64,000 nucleotides of DNA from Maratus speciosus (lineage: Eukaryota > Arthropoda > Arachnida > Araneae > Salticidae): positions 285,334,083 through 285,398,082 of the forward strand of contig OZ010799.1 of NCBI GenBank assembly GCA_963932465.1. Direction: 5' to 3'. Below, piece by piece: positions 34,609 to 46,800 of this stretch. The notes beneath the pieces were generated by a model. It had not been told where the DNA came from. It was given only the letters and a program-made list of their open reading frames with translations, and did not search any database. Within the stretch, counting starts at the first letter, position 1. Each line of letters starts with the position of its first letter. The translations under genes were made by a program, and so were the position numbers.

Positions 34609-36817
34609 TAGGGTGGTTCAAAAAAACTTTTTTTGAGCTAGAGTCCAGGCCACCTCCAATTTTTTAGACTTATCAATAGTATAATACTGGTAAATTTTTA
34701 GCTTCATAGTCAAATTCTAAGAGGGTGCTCAATGACCCCACAATTTAACATTAGCAGAAGCATAGGAAATGCAACAATATTTTTATACTTCAGAAATATT
34801 AAATTTTTGTCAGAAGTTTTTAAAAGAAATTTAGTTTGTTATATATATTTGTGTTTAAATATTTCTGAAATGTTTTATTATATGTAGCAACATTTCTGAG
34901 AATTATTTACATGATGAAGTTACAGACAACACTAAACCAAAACAATAATTCTACCAACTCTTTTTACAACCAATTGAAAACAATTTGTCAGTGAAACATT
35001 TAATTTTTCATGATAATTTTTATTTCAAATTATCTTATAGGTTTTCAAATTCTGCATTCCAGCAGCAAACATCTGTCTAAAGTTGTTTACATTTAGCTCA
35101 TGGCTATTCCTAAGTGAAAAGTGACAAATGAAAATAATATTTAAAATACATCTACTTATTTATTGCAAGAGTTTTCACTTTTAAGTAAGTATCAAGAATT
35201 ATATTTAGGTTACACTACTTATATTAAATATTAATCTACTGTTATAAAATGCTAACATTATTCATGTTCAGTTAATAAGACAAATACTAAGCCTAATATG
35301 AAATAAAATAATCACAAAATTTGTGCATTAATCAACTTTAATTTTATGAAAGATTTTTTTTTTTTTCCTGTTTAAAGAAATTTCAAAGCTAAAAATTTGC
35401 AATCGCTCCAGTTTCAACTTGCTTTAGTAATGAAATTTTTCTGATTGGTCTAAGATCAGTAGACCAATTGACTAGATTGAAACAATTAACTATGACAAGA
35501 CAAATCCTTCAGCGTGTTCTTTATCAGTTGAAAGAATCAAAATTGATACAATGAATATGTTAGTCATTAGACAGTTAAAGAATTAATGCAGATATAGCAG
35601 AAATATGAAATTCCTACAAAACAAAAGAAACACATGCATAGTTAAAATATTAGAAAACATTCATTCTCGTTGGCTTTTGTTAAAGAAAAACAAAGGTTTT
35701 TTCTACAGCCCAACGATAAGGAACGGTTAGATATCTTGGACTTTTCTTTGATATTGGTCATGAAGGATGAAGGTGTTAGGAAAATAATAATTAAAGATTC
35801 AAATTTTCTTCACGATCAAAGAACCAATTGTAAAATATATATGGATTTAAAAGATAGAGTTACCAAAAAAAGTATGAACATTCTGTTCAGAGAATAAAAG
35901 AAGAATGAAGCATTAGAGCCTCTTTACCTTCAGCTACCTGGTCACCCAATATTTGTCTAAATAGTGTAACGGAAAACTCCGAGCCTTTAGACGATGAATT
36001 TATTCCAACATAGTTAAAGATCTTGAAAATTATCTATCAACAGGAAAAGAGATTGCGCTTTCTGCAAGAAAAGTAATGGGACGTCACATGTCTGAGTGTT
36101 CTGATGACTTCATAAGACTTTTGCTCTTTTCTGACAGAATTTAAATGGAAGAAAAATTGTTGTAGAGCGATCTACAGCTATGCAAACCCTTAAGAAGTGT
36201 TATGTAAGATGAGAACTTGAGGTTTTTAAAGAAGATGGTGTATGACTGTCAGACTTTGCAACAAGAACAACAACAGAACCCTTATCTCATATGAATATAA
36301 GGAATGAATTAAACTTTCTCCCGAAAAATGAAATGACAACTGTCCAAACGGAAAGGAATGGCTTAAAAATTTACAAGTAGTAAATGACAGTGCAGAACAA
36401 GGGGTTAATGAAGATTTCAATAAAATCATAACAAATGATGAAGATGAAAAGCAATTCTTGCTGCAGGTCTTAGAAGCAAACAGAAAATCCATTCCATCAC
36501 AAACAACGAAAAAATCAGTTTTAGACACTATTTTGTATTATTAAAGACCAGATATGATTACATTTCTATTTTTTACTTCCATATTGTTTTATTCTTTTCT
36601 AAGAAATTAATTTTGGAGGTCTATTTTTTTTTAAACAAATATATAGAAAAATTAGAATGGAATACACTAACTTATGAAGTTAGTGGGTGTTGAGCACCCT
36701 CTTGCAGTTGAAATATGAAGTTCAAATTCCACCAGAATATTACTATATGTACGTCTAAAAAAATTGAGGGGTGGCCTGGTAAGTTTATTTTTTTACATAG
36801 ACGGCTGAACCACCCTA
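34609..36817 (+). mobile_element. 2.2-kb DNA transposon, TSD ATCATTAT
   Basis: Ends TAGGGTGGTTCA (34609) and TGAACCACCCTA (36817) are inverted and flanked by the perfect 8-bp duplication ATCATTAT (34601-34608, 36818-36825). The inverted region extends imperfectly inward: CCAGGCCACC at about 34646 pairs with GGTGGCCTGG at about 36771, and GAGGGTGCTCAA near 34721 pairs with TTGAGCACCCTC near 36692. An 8-bp duplication fits hAT or P-type elements. A decayed protein lies inside. Confidence 0.9.
35670..36543 (+). pseudogene. Decayed protein of unrecognised TE family
   Basis: Several plus-strand fragments in different frames look formerly coding. One (about 35670-35897) contains DSNFLHDQRTNCKIYMDLKD. 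A second (36017-36144) has ARKVMGRHMSECSDDFIRLL. A third (36377-36543) has VVNDSAEQGVNEDFNKIITN followed by KQFLLQVLEANRK and a stop. I recall similar N-D-x-A-E-x-G-V and L-L-Q-V-x-E-x-R-K patterns in uncharacterised transposon proteins of insects and Hydra, but I cannot name the family. Numerous stops and shifts show that it is dead. Confidence 0.55.
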
Positions 36818-36825
36818 ATCATTAT

Positions 36826-37149
36826 GTATATATAAGTATGTGCATGTGTTTAAAATAAAATCCAAAATATTATTAAAACTTTATTTTGTATAGTTTTATA
36901 ACTAATAACCAAAGACGTGTTATTCATTATTAACTCATGTAGTTATTTGCCTATTAAAAGTTTGAAAACAGAGATTAATGTTCATTGTATCATATCATAT
37001 ATCAAATAAGTTTCAAATTTTATAACATTTCGCTTTGAAATTAACACAAAAATATTTTTTAAGATAATAATGTATCCATACCTAGATAATAATAACTATC
37101 CATTTCTAATTTTAAATTATTATTTCTGCAGGAATTTACACACATGGTA
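36826..37149. other. AT-rich spacer
   Basis: Nothing recognisable. Confidence 0.4.
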
Positions 37150-37900
37150 CAGTAAAGCAACGATTATACATCTTTCAGGGAACCGTTATACATAATTGTA
37201 AAATATTTTACTGTAGAAATAGAATGCTGCAATCATACAAATTTAATTTTGCTACCATTTTCGGTTGTTTAAGTTGTACTATATATATATATATATATAA
37301 AAGTTAAAACATACAAAAAAAAATATTAAATAATCATTTCTAAAATTGAAAAAAAAAGTGAGAATTATCGAACCTTTAACAGTTGCAGACATCTTTAATT
37401 ACACAGGGTTTTTTTTTTTTTAAATTATCGAACGTACAAAAAGATTTTAATTAAACTAATCTTTAATCGTCGTCTGACAGGCCAATTTACTTTGAGATTT
37501 AAGCAAAGCATTATGTATGGCGTTCTTGGAAAGTTTTTTCACTAGTATTGTGAAAAACAAAAAAGGTTCTAAGTGCGTCAATGTCAATGCAGTCCACCAC
37601 TGCCCATTATTTTCGTCCCATCCCCTCCACAAGTTCTCCTGTAGAATAACCTGTATAGCAGTCCCGTACAGGTTCTTTGTCTTTTATCTTTTCCAAAATA
37701 TTGCCACCCGAAAAAAAAATGATGCTGGGAAAAAAAATTCTGAGAAAATGGGTTACGGCATGAAAGAAGCTACGTATAACCGACATTGTGCAAATGAAAC
37801 GCTGCAACATTCAAATACATAGGGATGAATCGGCACCTCACTGAAACGACGAATGAATGTAAAAGACGTATATAAGAAACGTATAAATGGAGCTTTACTG
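37150..37900. mobile_element. Putative pogo-like miniature element, TSD TA
   Basis: Ends CAGTAAAGC...TTATA (37150) and TATAAATGG-AGCTTTACTG (37900) are imperfect inverted repeats (about 15 of 20) next to TA on both sides. 751 bp, no transposase. A 101-codon open stretch at 37517-37822 is not recognised. Moderate confidence because the ends are short. Confidence 0.6.
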
Positions 37901-38259
37901 TATATATACATATATATTTAATGCTATTCTCAAATCCAAAAGGGTAACTTTATGACATCAGCAGGCCTAGAAGTGACATTCTTCAAAAATATTATAGGAA
38001 ATATAGGAATTTTTTCAAGAAAATATAGGAATTTTTATTTATAAGTAAACACACCTACACATGTTTTAATACATTTCCATATGTAATATCACAGACATCA
38101 ACATAAGACTATATCAGGAATTTTTAATACTGTTCAGGGGGTAAAATATTAGTTTCAGGAGTTGTATGAAATTTTTTTTTCAAGCTATATTTTTAAATAG
38201 TTTTTACGATTATTTCTGAATTATCACCCCTTATAGCATTTGTATTTATCAATACAAAC

Positions 38260-39150
38260 CAAGGGTGATTCTGAGTGAAAAAAAAAATTCTCAAATTCAC
38301 AGCAAATTTTCTGAAACGTTACAGCAGAGGGGGGAAGGGGAAATCCACTCCCGGTACTAACTATGCATTTCTTTTTCGGGGGGGGGGGGGGGGGGGGGCG
38401 CTTGACGAAATTCGCGTTTTTATAGATCCCTTGACGAAATTTGAATTTTTCAGTATCTTTTAACGAAATTTAAGGGTTTTTTAACGATCTTTTGACGAAA
38501 TTTGCGATTTTTCGCGATCTTTTGACGAAATTTGTGACTTTTAGTGATCTTTTGAGGAATTTTGCGGTTTTTAACGATATTTTGATGAAATTTGGGGTTT
38601 TTTCGCGATCTTTTGGCGAAATCTGTTTTTAGCGATCTTTTGGCTAAATTTGTGTTTTTTAGCGATCTTTTGGCGAAATTTGTGGTTTTTAGCGATCTTT
38701 TGGCGAAATTTGTGGTTTTTTAGCGATCTTTTGGCGAAATTTGTGGGTTTTTTAGCGATCTTTTAACGAAATCTGTGGGGTTTTTTTAGCGATCTTTTAA
38801 CGAAATCTGTGGTTTTTTAGCGATCTTTTAACGAAATCTGTGGTTTTTTTAGCAATCTTTTAACGAAATCTGTGGTTTTTTAGCGATCTTTTGACGAAAT
38901 CTGTGGTTTTTAGAGATCTTTTGACGAAATTTGCGTGTTTTCTGCGATTCTTTGACGAAGTTTGCATTTTTCCCGCGATCGTTCGACAAAATTGGCGATT
39001 TTTCTGCAAACGATTGAAAAAGAAATTTTTTTTCGGCGACCATTTGTCGCAATTCGCGATATGTTTTGTCCGAATTTTCGTACTGGTGACCGATTATTTT
39101 AAAATTTTCGGAAATGAATGCCTTATTTTTTCGGAACAGAATCACCTTTA
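38260..39150. mobile_element. hAT-like element with 31-bp minisatellite (copy K1), TSD ATACAAAC
   Basis: The left end CAAGGGTGATTCTG (38260) and right end CAGAATCACCTTTA (39150) match as inverted repeats at 12 of 14 positions. They are flanked by the perfect 8-bp duplication ATACAAAC (38252-38259, 39151-39158). After a left module (GTTACAGCAG, then a 21-base G run) comes an array of TTTTGACGAAATTTGTG-like units about 31 bp apart (38398-38990). A right module follows with CGACCATTTG and GTCCGAATTTTCG. It encodes no protein and is the best-bounded member of the family. Confidence 0.88.
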
Positions 39151-39268
39151 ATACAAACATAATGAAATAGAAGTTATTTAATTAATTTTTATTTTTTTAA
39201 ATATATAAATGATTTTTTTTTTGCAATAAATTTATATAAAATGAATGACATTTGTTTTATCTCTATAG

Positions 39269-40397
39269 CAGGGATAATCAGGGTTGGAAAAAAACCGGGT
39301 TATTTTTTGTAAAAAAACAAAAAAACCAGTTTATTTGGTTTAAACCAGGTTTTTTTTTGGTTTAAACCAGGTTTTTTTTTGGTTTAAACCGGGTTTTTTA
39401 AAATATAATTTCCTATTGCATATAGATGCATATCTGTTGATAAAATAAACATTTTTGGATATTATATAAGTAATATAACTTTTAAAAATATTTAAATTAA
39501 ATAATTACAGTCAATTATATAGAAAATTGAAATCATTTCTAATTTAAATATTATTAGTAACAGCTATGTTTTATGTTCAAAGTCAACTACTCTAGACAGT
39601 GAAGCATTGATACCTTGAAAATCATATGAAGATTCCTTTGATTAATAATATAATAATCAATCAATAAACATTTGATGCAGATTCATTAATATATTATTCT
39701 GTGGTTGTTATTATTATTATTTTTTTTAATATACAAATACTTCTGGTTATTTTGTTATATGAGTGATAACTCCAAGTGTCCAAGTCAACATATTTGGCCA
39801 TTAGATTCAGCAACTAACAGAAAAGATTGATTGGTATTCTTGAAATGCTATAACTAGTACTCAATTTTTGCAAGCTGTGTTATTCAATTTGATATCTTAA
39901 GTTACTCTTTTAAATTCTTTAAGGATAATCTTCCCCAATCCCAATCCAGAAAATTTTCTTTTACAACTTAACCAAAATCTTAAAGATCATTGTATTTTGT
40001 TATTCATTTCTGTAAATAATCTGCATTTTATAAATGAAAATATCTTATGCTAAATATTGAATATTACTTATCTATTTTATCTTTTCTAATTTCACATGTT
40101 TTAAGAAAAATCTTTAGGATACCAGATATGTTCATCAGCACATGCTAATTTTCATTCTACATGCATAGAAACATGACCTAGACTCATTATGTCACATGTT
40201 GACTGCTGAGATGAAGTGTTAAAAGTAGAAATTACTTCTATTTATGATTTAAAACAATTAAATTACAAAAAAGAGAAAATATTATATTAGATTTTTTCTA
40301 AAAAAACCAAATGTTTTTTTTGACAAAAAAACCAATTGGTTTAAACCGTGGCTAAAACCACTTGGTTTAAACTGTGCCAACCCTGGGGGTAATACTG

Positions 40398-40439
<42 letters not shown>

Positions 40440-41007
40440 AATTTTCATGAAAGGTTACATCAGAGGAGGGAGCGAGGAAATATGTTTTTTTTTCCGCGAT
40501 CCTTTGACGAAAAAAAGCGTTTTTTTTTTTTCCCCCTCTGACAAAATAAGCGGTTTTTTCGCGATCCTTTGACGAAAACAATGTTTTTTTTTTTTTCGGG
40601 ATCCTTTGAAGAAATAATGTTTTTTCCGCGATTCTTTGACGAAATTTGCATTTTATGCGAGTTTGACGAAATGAGCGAGTGAATTGCGATTCTTTGCCAA
40701 AATTCGCGTTTTCCCGCGATTTTTCATCACGATCCTTTAACGAAAATCTTTTTTTTTTTTTTTGCGCGCGATTCTTTGATGAAAATCACGTTTTTAGGCG
40801 ATTCTTTGATGAAATTTGCTTTTTTTCTGCGATCTTTTTACAAAATTGATGTTTATTTCTGCCAACAATTGACAAAATCAATTTTTTCCGTCAATCATTT
40901 GTCGAAATTCCCTAACTTTTTTATGTCCGATTTTTCAGACAATGATCGATTTTTCTTTTACATTTCGGAACCGAATGCCAAGAATTTTCGGAACTGAAAC
41001 ACCTCTG
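39269..41007. mobile_element. Minisatellite hAT-like element (copy K2), split by a nested MITE
   Basis: The left end CAGGGATAAT (39269-39278) resumes after the nested element as ACTGAG plus an A run. The right end is ACTGAAACACCTCTG (41007). Flanks CTCTATAG and CCCTTTAG agree at 6 of 8 positions, suggesting a decayed duplication. The array (about 40490-40880) has units like GATCCTTTGACGAAA. Module order is the same as in copy K1. Confidence 0.72.
39279..40385. mobile_element. hAT-type MITE with GGTTTAAACC motifs
   Basis: Ends CAGGGTTGG (39279) and CCAACCCTG (40385) are inverted. Flanks GGGATAAT and GGGGTAAT match at 7 of 8 positions. Subterminal GGTTTAAACCAGG repeats (three near 39340-39390) and TTGGTTTAAAC near the right end are characteristic. 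It inserted 10 bases inside the left end of copy K2. 1107 bp, no coding sequence. Confidence 0.85.
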
Positions 41008-41029
41008 CCCTTTAGATTCGTGATAGATA

Positions 41030-41700
41030 TAATTGTGAAATTATGCGACAGATTGACTAATTATGCGATCGATTGACAAAATTTCAGATTTTATCAATGA
41101 CTGATCGAGAAATTTCGAAATTTTTTGCCGCGACTGAGTAAAGAAATTCGCGATTTTTTGCCACAAATGATTGACAAAATTCGTAGTTTTTCTCAAATAC
41201 CAATAGTCAAAATCTGCATTTTTTATTTCAACAGCTGATTGACATTCTTTTGATATAAATCGATGAAATTTGCGCCTTTTTTTTGCATCCGATTGAGGAA
41301 GCTTCCAATGTCAAACTTTTTTTGGCAACAAACTGACAAATTCGAGTTTTTTTTTTTTTTTCTACGAAAGACTGCCAAAAATTACGATTTTTATCAAAGA
41401 ACGATAACAAATTTCGCACTATATTTCAAAGACAGACTGACAAGACTGTCAAAGACAGAACAATTTTTTGCCACAACTGATTGAAAAAGTTCACGATTTT
41501 TTGCCGCGACTGATTGAAGGAATGCATCGTTTTTTGCTACGATTCACTGACAAAAGACACGATTTTTTTAAGCGAGTGACTGCCGAAATTTTCGATTTTT
41601 GACGAAATTTGGTATTCTTTAAATGGATGATTGAAGAAATTCATGATTTAAAAAGAATGATTCGCGGAATTCGGCAAAATTTAAAAATATATTAGCGGAA
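41030..41700. repeat. Degenerate GATTGACAAAATT array
   Basis: Units like CGATCGATTGACAAAATTTC and GACTGATTGAAGAAATTCGC repeat irregularly, close to the 21.6-22.1 kb variety of the same minisatellite. No ends of its own were identified. Confidence 0.6.
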
Positions 41701-41845
41701 AAAACACATACGGATTGCGGAACTTCGCGGCCTAAATAAAAAATAATCGTGAGAGTGGAGGGTTGAAAAATATAGGAAATATAGGAACTTTTTCAAATAT
41801 ATAGGAATTATAGGAAATATAGGAGCGCTGCGAGGCCTGCATCAG

Positions 41846-42785
41846 TTACAATTTTTGTTCGGAAATGCATGAAACTAGCAGGTGTTTTTATTCAGAAACT
41901 ATGTAATCAAACTGTTTTTACCCGATTTTTTACAAACTCAATAGATCTTTCGGAAAATATACTAAAAGTGTGAGATTTGAACGGAATTTCCTCATGAAAG
42001 AATAACCACTCAAGAAAGGGTGAAAAATGTTTTTGTCACGTGGTCAAAATCACTTATAACACAATAGGCAATTTATTTACCGAAAAATGGAAAATGATTC
42101 CAAATCGCTTCAATAGTCAAGCCTTCCAATTTTATATCTTTCTGTTAAAAAATGAATTTGTAAATGTGCCAAAACGTTTTATTCTTGTTGAGCAGAGCAA
42201 TTGAGAACAGCCTTAAATGTTGTTTTATAATACAAATGATGAAAATATTCAATATGTTATAATAGTTTAAGTAATTTTAATGCAACTTCATGACCAGGGA
42301 TGAATTCAAGGTATGGCCTGTTGCGTCTGCCTTTTCCAGAGAGCATGAAAATATCCCCCCCCCCCCCCCAAACCCTTGAACTGCAAAATTGCCTCCCGAA
42401 GAAAGCACTATGCATTATTTTTGAAATTTAAAAATTTATTTTGTATTTTAAATATATTTTGTATTTGGAATTTTTTAATTTTGAAAAGTATTTTGTATTT
42501 TGGGTTCTAAAACCAATTTATTTTGTATTGAAAATGGTTTTCCAGTGTATTTTTGCCCAATTCTGGGTAGGGTCTAAGACTAGCTTATTATTGCCAAGTA
42601 AATTTAACAAAAGCTGAAAATCTACACCTCCCTTTCCCAAGCTACAAAGGGAGAAAAGGATCACTTCTTCCATTCTCTGGTTACAAGGATTAAAAAGGAA
42701 TGGAGAAAAAAAGTTGCAATAACAGAATGAAATACATCTTACACTGCTTACGAAGAGAACTTTTACCGATACTTTTTCCTGACAC
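41846..42785. other. Unassigned stretch with one CAGGG-type end
   Basis: CAGGGATGAATTCAAGG at about 42296 looks like a hAT-type left end, but its partner is unclear. The CAGGGTGTCTAGCC end read from 43312 on the minus strand is a weak candidate. A 15-base C run is at 42355-42369. No gene. Confidence 0.35.
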
Positions 42786-43200
42786 CAGGGATGAAATTAA
42801 GGGAGGGGCAGAGGGGCATGTGCCCCGGGCACCAGAAAGAAGGGGTGCCAAATGAAAGTTTTGTTTGTCGATTTTTCTCACGGCTATGTTTAGCACGGTA
42901 TTGTTAAAATCGTCCTGCCTGGGGAACGCCAAATCATAGAAGAATCTAAGGATGATATGGCATAAGGATCCTGTATAAAACGGAATTTTTTCGATTGTTT
43001 TATTATTTTGTTTTCAAGATCTCAATGAATTAATATTTGACAAAGCCGATTATGTAGTTCAGTATTACATATTTTAAATTTTAAAATAAGACGGCTATTA
43101 GAATAGTAAAATTCTCTTTGTAATTACATTTTTGCGGGGGGGGGGGGGGAAATAAATTCCACATTTGCCCCAAGTGTAAAAAAGGCTAGTTTCGGCACTG
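42786..43200. mobile_element. 415-bp hAT-type MITE, TSD CCTGACAC
   Basis: Ends CAGGGATGAAATTA and TAGTTTCGGCACTG are inverted (10 of 14) and flanked by the perfect 8-bp duplication CCTGACAC (42778-42785, 43201-43208). It contains a 14-base G run at 43136-43149. Non-coding. Confidence 0.85.
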
Positions 43201-43208
43201 CCTGACAC

Positions 43209-44479
43209 AGCTTCTACAAATCATTAATTTTCCATACCTTTTCTTCTCCGAAATTTCATATTTCCCTGACTTTTGCAGGTTCTGGAGTCAGGTGGCTAGA
43301 CACCCTGATTATTTTACCAGCCAGCAAGATGCAACATGCACTTGAAAATAGTTATGACAAAATCATATGCTACTGCACAAGTATTACTACAATGTATTTT
43401 CATAATTCGTTTTTTCTATAAAATTAAGAAATACTTACAACAGAGGAAAGCTTAATATAGTATAGAACTTAGTACCATGTTTACATTGGAAAGTTACAAT
43501 ATCTAGGATTAAAAAAAGAATGTTTTTCATATATCTCAGTTTTCTAAAATCTACCTAAAAATACACTCACCACTGGCAAGTAAAATGATGTATTTCCCCA
43601 CCCCTGTTTACATCAGTTTTTGATACTTGTCATGTCAAAAACTCTAACCTGGTCTGTAGACACTGTAGTTGTAGACATTGTAGTTACAAACACAGCATAA
43701 ATGTTACGTAAAAATGCTATCTCTCACAATCTGGGAAAATATTGGCATGATATTAGACAAGTCCAAAAAATTTTTTATGTCAGGAAATTTTTAGCATTTA
43801 AATGTTTGGTTACGGTAAGAAAAGTTGATGAATTTAAGTCAAATGATGAATTTAAGTGTGGAATGAATTGAATGATTTTAAATTTGTTTATATACTTTTA
43901 CAGTGCATATGTCTTAGCTGTTATCTCTATACCAAATTTGATGTTTCTGGCCAGATAGCTTCAGAGATAAAGATGTTTTCCAATTTTTTAACCCATCATA
44001 AAAGTAACCATTATGTCACTTTTTAATATCCCTGAGGTAGTCCATTTCACACCATACATTGTGCATGATTCCTTGGGACTGCTTTTTATGGGAACCTAAT
44101 TTCTTTTTGTTTTCCTTGCCTACAACGATGAATAAACTGAAGGTCTGCTTAATGAATTCAATGATTATAAGCATTCTTCACAATAACAGGCATGGATTTG
44201 CAATAACTTCATGGATGCTTTAGGTGTGGATAAAAGAAGTCATTATGTACAAGTTTGTAAACAAAATTTAGAATTTTTTCTATATTGTATTCAAAGTGTT
44301 TCTTTCTCGTGATATTTTTAATGAAGTTGCTGTCGATTTTAATCAGTTTCACTCACACTCTCTATCGACTCCTTAATAATAAAAAATAGCAGGGATGACT
44401 GAGTTAAGCACGGTCAAAATTAGCCTTGTGTTCAATTTGATATTTTATTATCACTGTATCATTCTTGCTATTTTAGATA
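43209..44479. other. AT-rich stretch with a single hAT-like end at 43312
   Basis: Read on the minus strand from 43312: CAGGGTGTCTAGCCACC, then AAGTCAGGGAAA, which resembles known hAT-type ends; no partner found. The rest is AT-rich and non-coding. Confidence 0.35.
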
Positions 44480-45210
44480 CAATTGGCATAATCCTGAGAT
44501 ATAGTGATCCAAAATGACCAACTAACCAAATTTTTTTTGAACATGCAACCTAACCAATGCTCTTCTCGAACCTGAAAACAATAGAATACAAAAATTAGTC
44601 AAAATCGTAAAGTCATTTATAAATAAAATTAGCTTGACCCACGGTAACCCAAAATGGCCCACTAATCTATATTTATTGAACATGTGACCTATCCCAATGC
44701 TCTGCCCGTGCTGGGAAACGATGTAATAAAAAATGTTGTCAAAATCGTTTGAGCTGTTTTTCAGATACAATTAGCTTGATCTACTAATACAATTTTCTCA
44801 AACATGCGACTTAGCCCAATGGTCTTCGCATGCTCAGAAACGATATAATACAAAATTTTGTCAAAATGTTTTGAGCCCTTTTTTTTTTTTTTAAATAGAT
44901 ACAATTAGCTTGACGCACAATGACCCACTAATCAAATTTCCGCGAAACTGCAACCTAGCCCAATGGTCTCATGCCCAGAAAAGTTGTAATACAAAATTTT
45001 ATCAAAATCGTTTGAATAGTTTTTTAGATATGGCATGATTATCTTGACTGACAGTGAGCCAAAAATAACCCACTAATCGAATTTTCTCGAACACATGTGT
45101 CTTAGCCCAATGGTTTTCTCATGTTCAGAAACGATATAATACAAAATTCTGTCAAAATGTTTTGAGCCATTTTCTAGATACAATTAGCTTGACCCACAGT
45201 GACCCATTAA

Positions 45211-46522
45211 CAGGGATGAGATTGACCAAAAAGCAAAAAAGCTAAAAACTGCGCAAACGACGTTTTGAACAATGACAGTTATGAATTTCAAACGCAATAT
45301 AATTGCTATTAATATATGCATACAGTTTAGCTTTGCGTAAATTAAAAATAAATTATTAACACGAATTAGGCTGAAATTATTTACTTACTTTAATGAAAAG
45401 TTTATTTTACCAAGATACAGAACATGAATGTGACATTTGCGTTATCTTTTGACGAAATTTGCCATTTTTTTAGCAATCTTTTGACGAAATTGTCGTGTTT
45501 TAGCAATCTTTTGACGGAAATTGTCGTGTTTTAGCAATCTTTTGACGGAAATTGTCGTGTTTTAGCAATCTTTTGACGGAAATTGTCGTGTTTTAGCAAT
45601 CTTTTGATGGAAATTGTCGTGTTTTAGCAATCTTGACGGAAATTGTCGTGTTTTAGCAATCTTTTGACGGAAATGGTCGTGCTTTAGCGATCTTTTGACG
45701 GAAATTACAGTTTTTTCGCTATCTTTTGATGGAAATTGCCGGGTTTTTTTTTCGTGATCTTTTGATGGAAATTGCCGGGTTTTTCATGATTTTTTGACGA
45801 AAATTGTTTTTCGCGATCTTTTGACGTAATTTGCCGATTTTTTGCAATCTTTTGACGAAATTTGCCTTTTTTTCGCGATCTTTTGACGGAAATTGCCGTT
45901 TTTTCCGCGATCATTTGACAAAATTGGCGTTTTTCGCGATCCTTTGACGGAAATTGCCATTTTTCGTGATCCGTTGACGGAAATTGCCGTTTGTTTCGCG
46001 ATCTTTTGACATAATTATTGCTTTTTAGCGATCTTTTAACAAAAATTGCAGTTTTTCGTGATCTTTTGACGAAATTGGCGATTTTTCTCTGACCAAATTG
46101 ATTTAATTTTTGGTGACCATTTTTCTAAATTCGCGATACATTTTACGTCCGAATTTTCAGATTTATGACAGTTTTTTTTTTTTAATTTTCGGAAATGACT
46201 GCCGTATTTCTTGGACTTTTCGGAACAGAATCATCCCTGGTTCAGCGATCGCGATGAAATAGGATAACCACCGCACACGATAAAAGACTTCTAGTAGTTG
46301 AAGTGTTTAATTATAAGCATATTTTGATGCGGATTAAAATCATTTCAGGATTCTTTTTTTATTTAAACGAACAAAAAACGGATGTCTGCACGAAATAAAT
46401 TCTTGAAAAATGAGAAATTAAAAATCGAAAAAATGGCAAAAAAGAAGATTTGAAAAAAATCTGAAATTCAAAAATGACAAAAAAGCTGAAAACCGCAGAT
46501 CCGCGGATAAATCTCATGCCTG
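45211..46522. mobile_element. CAGGGATGAGATT element with minisatellite, 6-bp TSD CATTAA
   Basis: Left end CAGGGATGAGATT (45211) and right end AATCTCATGCCTG region (to 46522) are inverted. CATTAA flanks both sides (45205-45210, 46523-46528). TTAA within it means a TTAA-type element cannot be fully excluded. Inside, TTTTGACGGAAATTGTCGTG units repeat about every 30 bp (45440-46085), followed by the right module ending CAGAATCATCCCTG at about 46237, the clean end of the minisatellite family. Confidence 0.75.
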
Positions 46523-46800
46523 CATTAATCAAATTTTCGTAGACCATGCGTCTTCACATACCCAGAAACGAATACAAAATTTTGTCAAAATGTTTTGAGC
46601 TGTTTTATAGATAAAATTAGCTTGATCCACAGTGACCCAGTAATCAAATTTTCTTGAAATGACTTAGCCCACACATCTTCACATGCCCAAAAACGGTATA
46701 ATAAGAAATTTTGTCTTTTGAGTGATACAATTAGCTTGACCCACTAATCGACTTTTCTCGAACATGTAGCTTAGCCCAATGGTCACCTCATGCCCAGTAG

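Larger units (their letters stand above)
37962..41839. mobile_element. 3.9-kb composite element, 6-bp TSD CATCAG
   Basis: Ends CAGGCCTAG (37962) and CGAGGCCTG (41839), with subterminal TATAGGAAATATAGGAA on the left and its inverted counterpart on the right, are flanked by CATCAG at 37956-37961 and 41840-41845. A 6-bp duplication is unusual for CAGG-type ends but occurs in hAT variants. Inside are the minisatellite elements at 38260-39150 and 39269-41007 and a related array at 41030-41700. Confidence 0.75.

Noticed and set aside
42296..43312. Single hAT element from CAGGGATGAATTC (42296) to GGCTAGACACCCTG (43312)
   Set aside because: Ends agree only at CAGGG and flanking 8-mers differ, so the pairing is not supported; the inner 42786-43200 element is clear on its own.
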